Below the pieces are notes generated by a model that did not search any database, had not been told where the DNA came from, and saw only the letters and a program-made list of their open reading frames with translations. Shown one piece after another: positions 61,895-64,000 of a stretch of DNA of 64,000 bases. The DNA comes from Bacteroidales bacterium (GTDB lineage Bacteria > Bacteroidota > Bacteroidia > Bacteroidales > UBA932), in the NCBI GenBank assembly GCA_016293535.1, contig JAEDEB010000001.1, positions 1-64,000 of the forward strand. The letters run 5' to 3'. Every line of letters starts with the position of its first letter. The stretch's first letter is position 1. A program made the translations under genes and the position numbers.

Positions 61895-61967
61895 GCCAGT
61901 TTAGCTCAGTCGGTAGAGCATCGCATTCGTAACGCGAAGGTCGTCAGTTCGATCCTGATAGCTGGCT
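61895..61967 (+). tRNA. tRNA-Thr (anticodon CGT)
   Basis: 73 nt: acceptor GCCAGTT with AGCTGGC (one G-T pair), D-arm GCTCAGTCGGTAGAGC, loop TTCGTAA with CGT at 61928-61930, T-arm GTCAGTTCGATCCTGAT. The anticodon stem TCGCA/CGCGA has an A-C mismatch at the loop-closing pair. It reads ACG. No encoded CCA. Confidence 0.94.
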
Positions 61968-61981
61968 CAAATCCTTTTGAA

Positions 61982-63121
61982 ATGCTTTTCAAGTCTTGCA
62001 GGTTGCCCTCAAAGGCAGCTTTTTTCTTTTCACCGCTCCCGGGTTTTTCTGCAACTCTTGCTGCAGCAGTGCTTTTATGCGCCTGCTCCGCTGGTGCGAC
62101 ACGCCCGGATATTTCCGAGTCGCCTTCATTCTTCAGCGTGGACAGTCTTGGCGGCAAGACTGTCATAGTAAGCATCTCTCCTTTTGACGGCAGCAGGGAC
62201 AGCCTTATCATAGAGGGTAAAGTCGGGAGCGTGGTGTGTATGTCATCTACAGCTGTCGCTGCGTTTGCTGAAATTGGTTGTTCCGATATGGTCAGGGGCG
62301 TTTCGGGAAAGAGGTTCATATCCAACCCCCTCGTCTCGTCCAATCCTCTGGTGAAGGATGTCGGCAGTGACGCTGCTCCTGATTATGAAACCATTGTGTC
62401 CCTCAATCCCGACCTGGTCCTGGCTTATGCGGTCTCATCCGTACTTCCGCCCTATGTCGAGCGGCTCAATTCCCTGGGTATAAGGACGCTCATTCTATAC
62501 GACAATTTCGAGTCCCATCCTCTTGCCAGAGCGGCTTATATCAGGCTTGCGGGAGCATTGGCTGCTTGCCCGGAGAGGGCTGATTCCGTATTAGACTCTA
62601 TCTCAGCTTCTTATCGTCATATCCGTGATTCTCTCGGAAATGCCGTGGAAGGCGCTCGTCCTGGAGTCCTCGTAAATGCGCCTTACGCCGATGCCTGGTA
62701 TATTCCCGGAAAACGGAGCTATATGTACAGGTTGGTGTGGGATGCAGGAGCTGAGATACTCGGTGCGGCGGAATCTTCCCTTTCTTCGACCATAAGCATA
62801 GAGCAGGCTCTTGAAATCTCACGCAGGGCTGATTTCTGGCTCCATCCCGGTAATGCCCGGACAAGGAAGGAACTCCTTTCCATGCACCCGTTTTTCGGGC
62901 TTTTTCTCCGTCCCGGACTTCGCATATACAACAACACCCTCAGGATGAATCCCGGGGGTGGCAATGATTTTTATGAAAGAGGCGCGGTCAGGCCCGATCT
63001 TGTCCTTAACGACCTCAAGAATATCTTCCTGTCGGGCTACTCGGAACCGGTATGTGCTTCTGACCGTCCACAGGAAGCCGATTCTGTCTGGAAGTCAGAA
63101 TATTATCTTGAAGTCGAATAG
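61982..63121 (+). CDS. Lipoprotein periplasmic binding protein (BtuF/FecB-like)
   Basis: A 379-residue class III (helical backbone) binding protein with a lipoprotein signal ending LLCACSAG. The Fe/B12-type domain spans about 60-360: VSGKRFISNPLV, then YETIVSLNPDLVLAYAVSS, LNSLGIRTLILYD and ISRRADFWLHPGNA. It would capture a chelated metal or corrinoid for an ABC importer. No permease or ATPase gene is visible in the window, though one could lie elsewhere. Starts 14 bases after tRNA-Thr without its own promoter box. It overlaps the next gene by 27 bases at the 3' end. Confidence 0.88.
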   Translation: MLFKSCRLPSKAAFFFSPLPGFSATLAAAVLLCACSAGATRPDISESPSFFSVDSLGGKTVIVSISPFDGSRDSLIIEGKVGSVVCMSSTAVAAFAEIGCSDMVRGVSGKRFISNPLVSSNPLVKDVGSDAAPDYETIVSLNPDLVLAYAVSSVLPPYVERLNSLGIRTLILYDNFESHPLARAAYIRLAGALAACPERADSVLDSISASYRHIRDSLGNAVEGARPGVLVNAPYADAWYIPGKRSYMYRLVWDAGAEILGAAESSLSSTISIEQALEISRRADFWLHPGNARTRKELLSMHPFFGLFLRPGLRIYNNTLRMNPGGGNDFYERGAVRPDLVLNDLKNIFLSGYSEPVCASDRPQEADSVWKSEYYLEVE

Positions 63122-63643
63122 CCTGTTCCCGCAATAGCTTCCGCTTATTAGAGTGCTGTCATCCTTTCGGCTGCACAGGGGCATGGAGTCCCCGATTTCC
63201 AGCGCCACGAGATCGCCGGTTCTCTGGGAAACGGTCTCAGATGCTCTTGAGATGGCATTTTCAAGCCTTGAAGCCGAGTCCTTTCCATTTTCAGCGGAGA
63301 AGAGCGTTTCGGAATTCCTGCTGAATACGAAGGCGTTGTCCTCCTTCTCCAAGGTCAGTTTCGTGTATGTGACAGCCGGCAGGATGGAACTGCGGTCGAA
63401 AAGATGCCCCCACGGACAACCATCCACCGACAGAAGTACTCCGTAACATACGGAATCATAATATCTCGCCGCGAATTTTGGGGCTATGCACCTGCCGGCC
63501 CTGGACATCCTGGCGAACAGCACAGGCGTGAAACTCAGGCTTTCCACTCCGTCAGGGACATAGAAATCCCTGTCTTCCCTTTCCCAGGTCGTGTCCGGCC
63601 TGCACTGAAGGCTTCCGTCAGGACTTACTACCGTGATGTTCAT
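63095..63643 (-). CDS. Unrecognised protein, exonuclease operon
   Basis: A 182-residue protein starting MNITVVSPDGSLQCRPDT. I do not recognise it with certainty. VPDGVESLSFTPVLFARMS and RTGDLVALEIGDSMPL are distantly like fumarylacetoacetate-hydrolase-fold proteins, but no metal site is seen, so this is only a weak resemblance. It has no signal peptide or membrane segment. It starts one base after the exonuclease stop and is probably cotranscribed with it. The last 27 bases overlap the binding-protein gene. Confidence 0.62.
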   Translation of the reverse strand: MNITVVSPDGSLQCRPDTTWEREDRDFYVPDGVESLSFTPVLFARMSRAGRCIAPKFAARYYDSVCYGVLLSVDGCPWGHLFDRSSILPAVTYTKLTLEKEDNAFVFSRNSETLFSAENGKDSASRLENAISRASETVSQRTGDLVALEIGDSMPLCSRKDDSTLISGSYCGNRLFDFKIIF

Positions 63644-63644
63644 T

Positions 63645-64000
63645 CTAGAAAAGGCTTCCCTGGCCTCCGCCGTACTTGTTCTTAAGAAGAGCAGCTGCAT
63701 CCTTGACCTGCTGATCGCTGAGTGGGCGTTTCTTCTCAGCCTTCTTCTCAGCCTCGAACTGGGCCTTGAGAAGGGCGAACTGGCGTTTCGTGTCAAGGGT
63801 GAAGTCTCCGTTGGCAATCCATGCGAAATATGAAGGCTCGGTCTCGTAAACTTCCCGGCAGGTCTTGCCCTTGTGCTTTCCGAAACTGATGCACGGTTCC
63901 TTCTTGTCGTTGAGTATGATTCTGCCTGCGTAGTCCACGGTCTTCTGATTCTCCGTGAAGTTGGCAAGCCATTCCACGTCGTTCTTGATGAGGTCCTCAG
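63645..64000 (-). CDS. DnaQ-family 3'-5' exonuclease, C-terminal part
   Basis: Right-edge fragment, open to base 64000. The visible 118 residues are the C-terminal module found after the exonuclease domain in Bacteroidota DnaQ-like proteins: VDYAGRIILNDKKEPCISFG, GKHKGKTCREV, EPSYFAWIANGDFTLDTKRQ, then a Lys/Glu-rich helix and GGGQGSLF. The exonuclease I-III acids lie beyond the window, so the family name depends on this C-terminal module. Cotranscribed with the gene at 63095. Confidence 0.82.
   Translation of the reverse strand, partial: EDLIKNDVEWLANFTENQKTVDYAGRIILNDKKEPCISFGKHKGKTCREVYETEPSYFAWIANGDFTLDTKRQFALLKAQFEAEKKAEKKRPLSDQQVKDAAALLKNKYGGGQGSLF

Noticed and set aside
1..64000. Mobile element, prophage or defence island
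   Set aside because: No transposase, integrase, phage structural gene, restriction enzyme, CRISPR or toxin-antitoxin pair was seen; the lone WYL protein is in a recG operon.

Overview
The window reads as a chromosomal segment of a Bacteroidales bacterium (phylum Bacteroidota) of moderate GC. Three things support this. Exact TAnnTTTG -7 promoter elements, the Bacteroidota type, stand in front of about twenty genes, and clear Shine-Dalgarno sites are scarce. The gene families are typical of the phylum: the long SecA with a SEC-C tail, MaeB fused to a PTA domain, a TonB-C fusion, tandem YitT proteins, membrane-anchored AraC regulators and a glycine-lipid acyltransferase pair. Genus cannot be fixed from the sequence alone. 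Almost every base is coding, and no gap without a gene exceeds 300 bases. I see no insertion sequence, prophage, integrase, CRISPR array or toxin-antitoxin module.

Layout. 1-12.1 kb: pckA (cut by the left edge), recQ, a recG-WYL regulator-S9 peptidase operon, topB divergent from recG, and lnt. 12.2-17.3 kb: an operon of LysE-type exporter, PASTA protein, rluD, coaD and a two-thioredoxin-fold secreted protein, meeting the lon-ung operon from the other side. 19.9-26.2 kb: HU, a 30-residue ribosomal-type peptide, rng, a ribbon-helix-helix protein with a Tat-leader TSCPD protein, alr, a YugP-type peptidase and pdxA-rnhA. 26.3-33.5 kb: secA behind a repeat-derived leader hairpin, a bactofilin, and the maeB-pfkA operon. 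33.6-38 kb: a Gln-rich microprotein, glnK-amtB, a CobW GTPase with a His-rich linker and a membrane AraC protein. 38-46 kb: an aminotransferase, an acyl-CoA synthetase, a membrane LytTR regulator, phoH, capA, a SPOR lipoprotein and an M28-like pseudopeptidase fused to a TonB domain. 46-57.4 kb: leuS, two yitT genes, a second membrane AraC protein, ettA, mnmA, cdd and a probable glsA-glsB pair. 57.4-64 kb: 4.5S SRP RNA, tRNA-Gly(CCC), an M16 peptidase, a BaiN-like flavoprotein, tRNA-Thr(CGT), a lipoprotein binding protein, an unrecognised protein and the end of a DnaQ-type exonuclease.

The genes are mostly housekeeping: genome maintenance (recQ, recG, topB, ung, rnhA, rng), proteostasis and export (lon, secA, lnt, ffs), translation (leuS, ettA, rluD, mnmA, tRNAs) and central metabolism (pckA, maeB, pfkA, cdd, pdxA, coaD). 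The parts most worth following up are: an intergenic hairpin repeat family with a conserved TCAAATCTGAAGC core, found in five good copies plus one fragment; the M28-TonB fusion that has lost four of its five zinc ligands; the exported TSCPD protein paired with a small DNA-binding protein; and two short genes, a bS22/mS38-like peptide and a Gln/Asn-rich microprotein.
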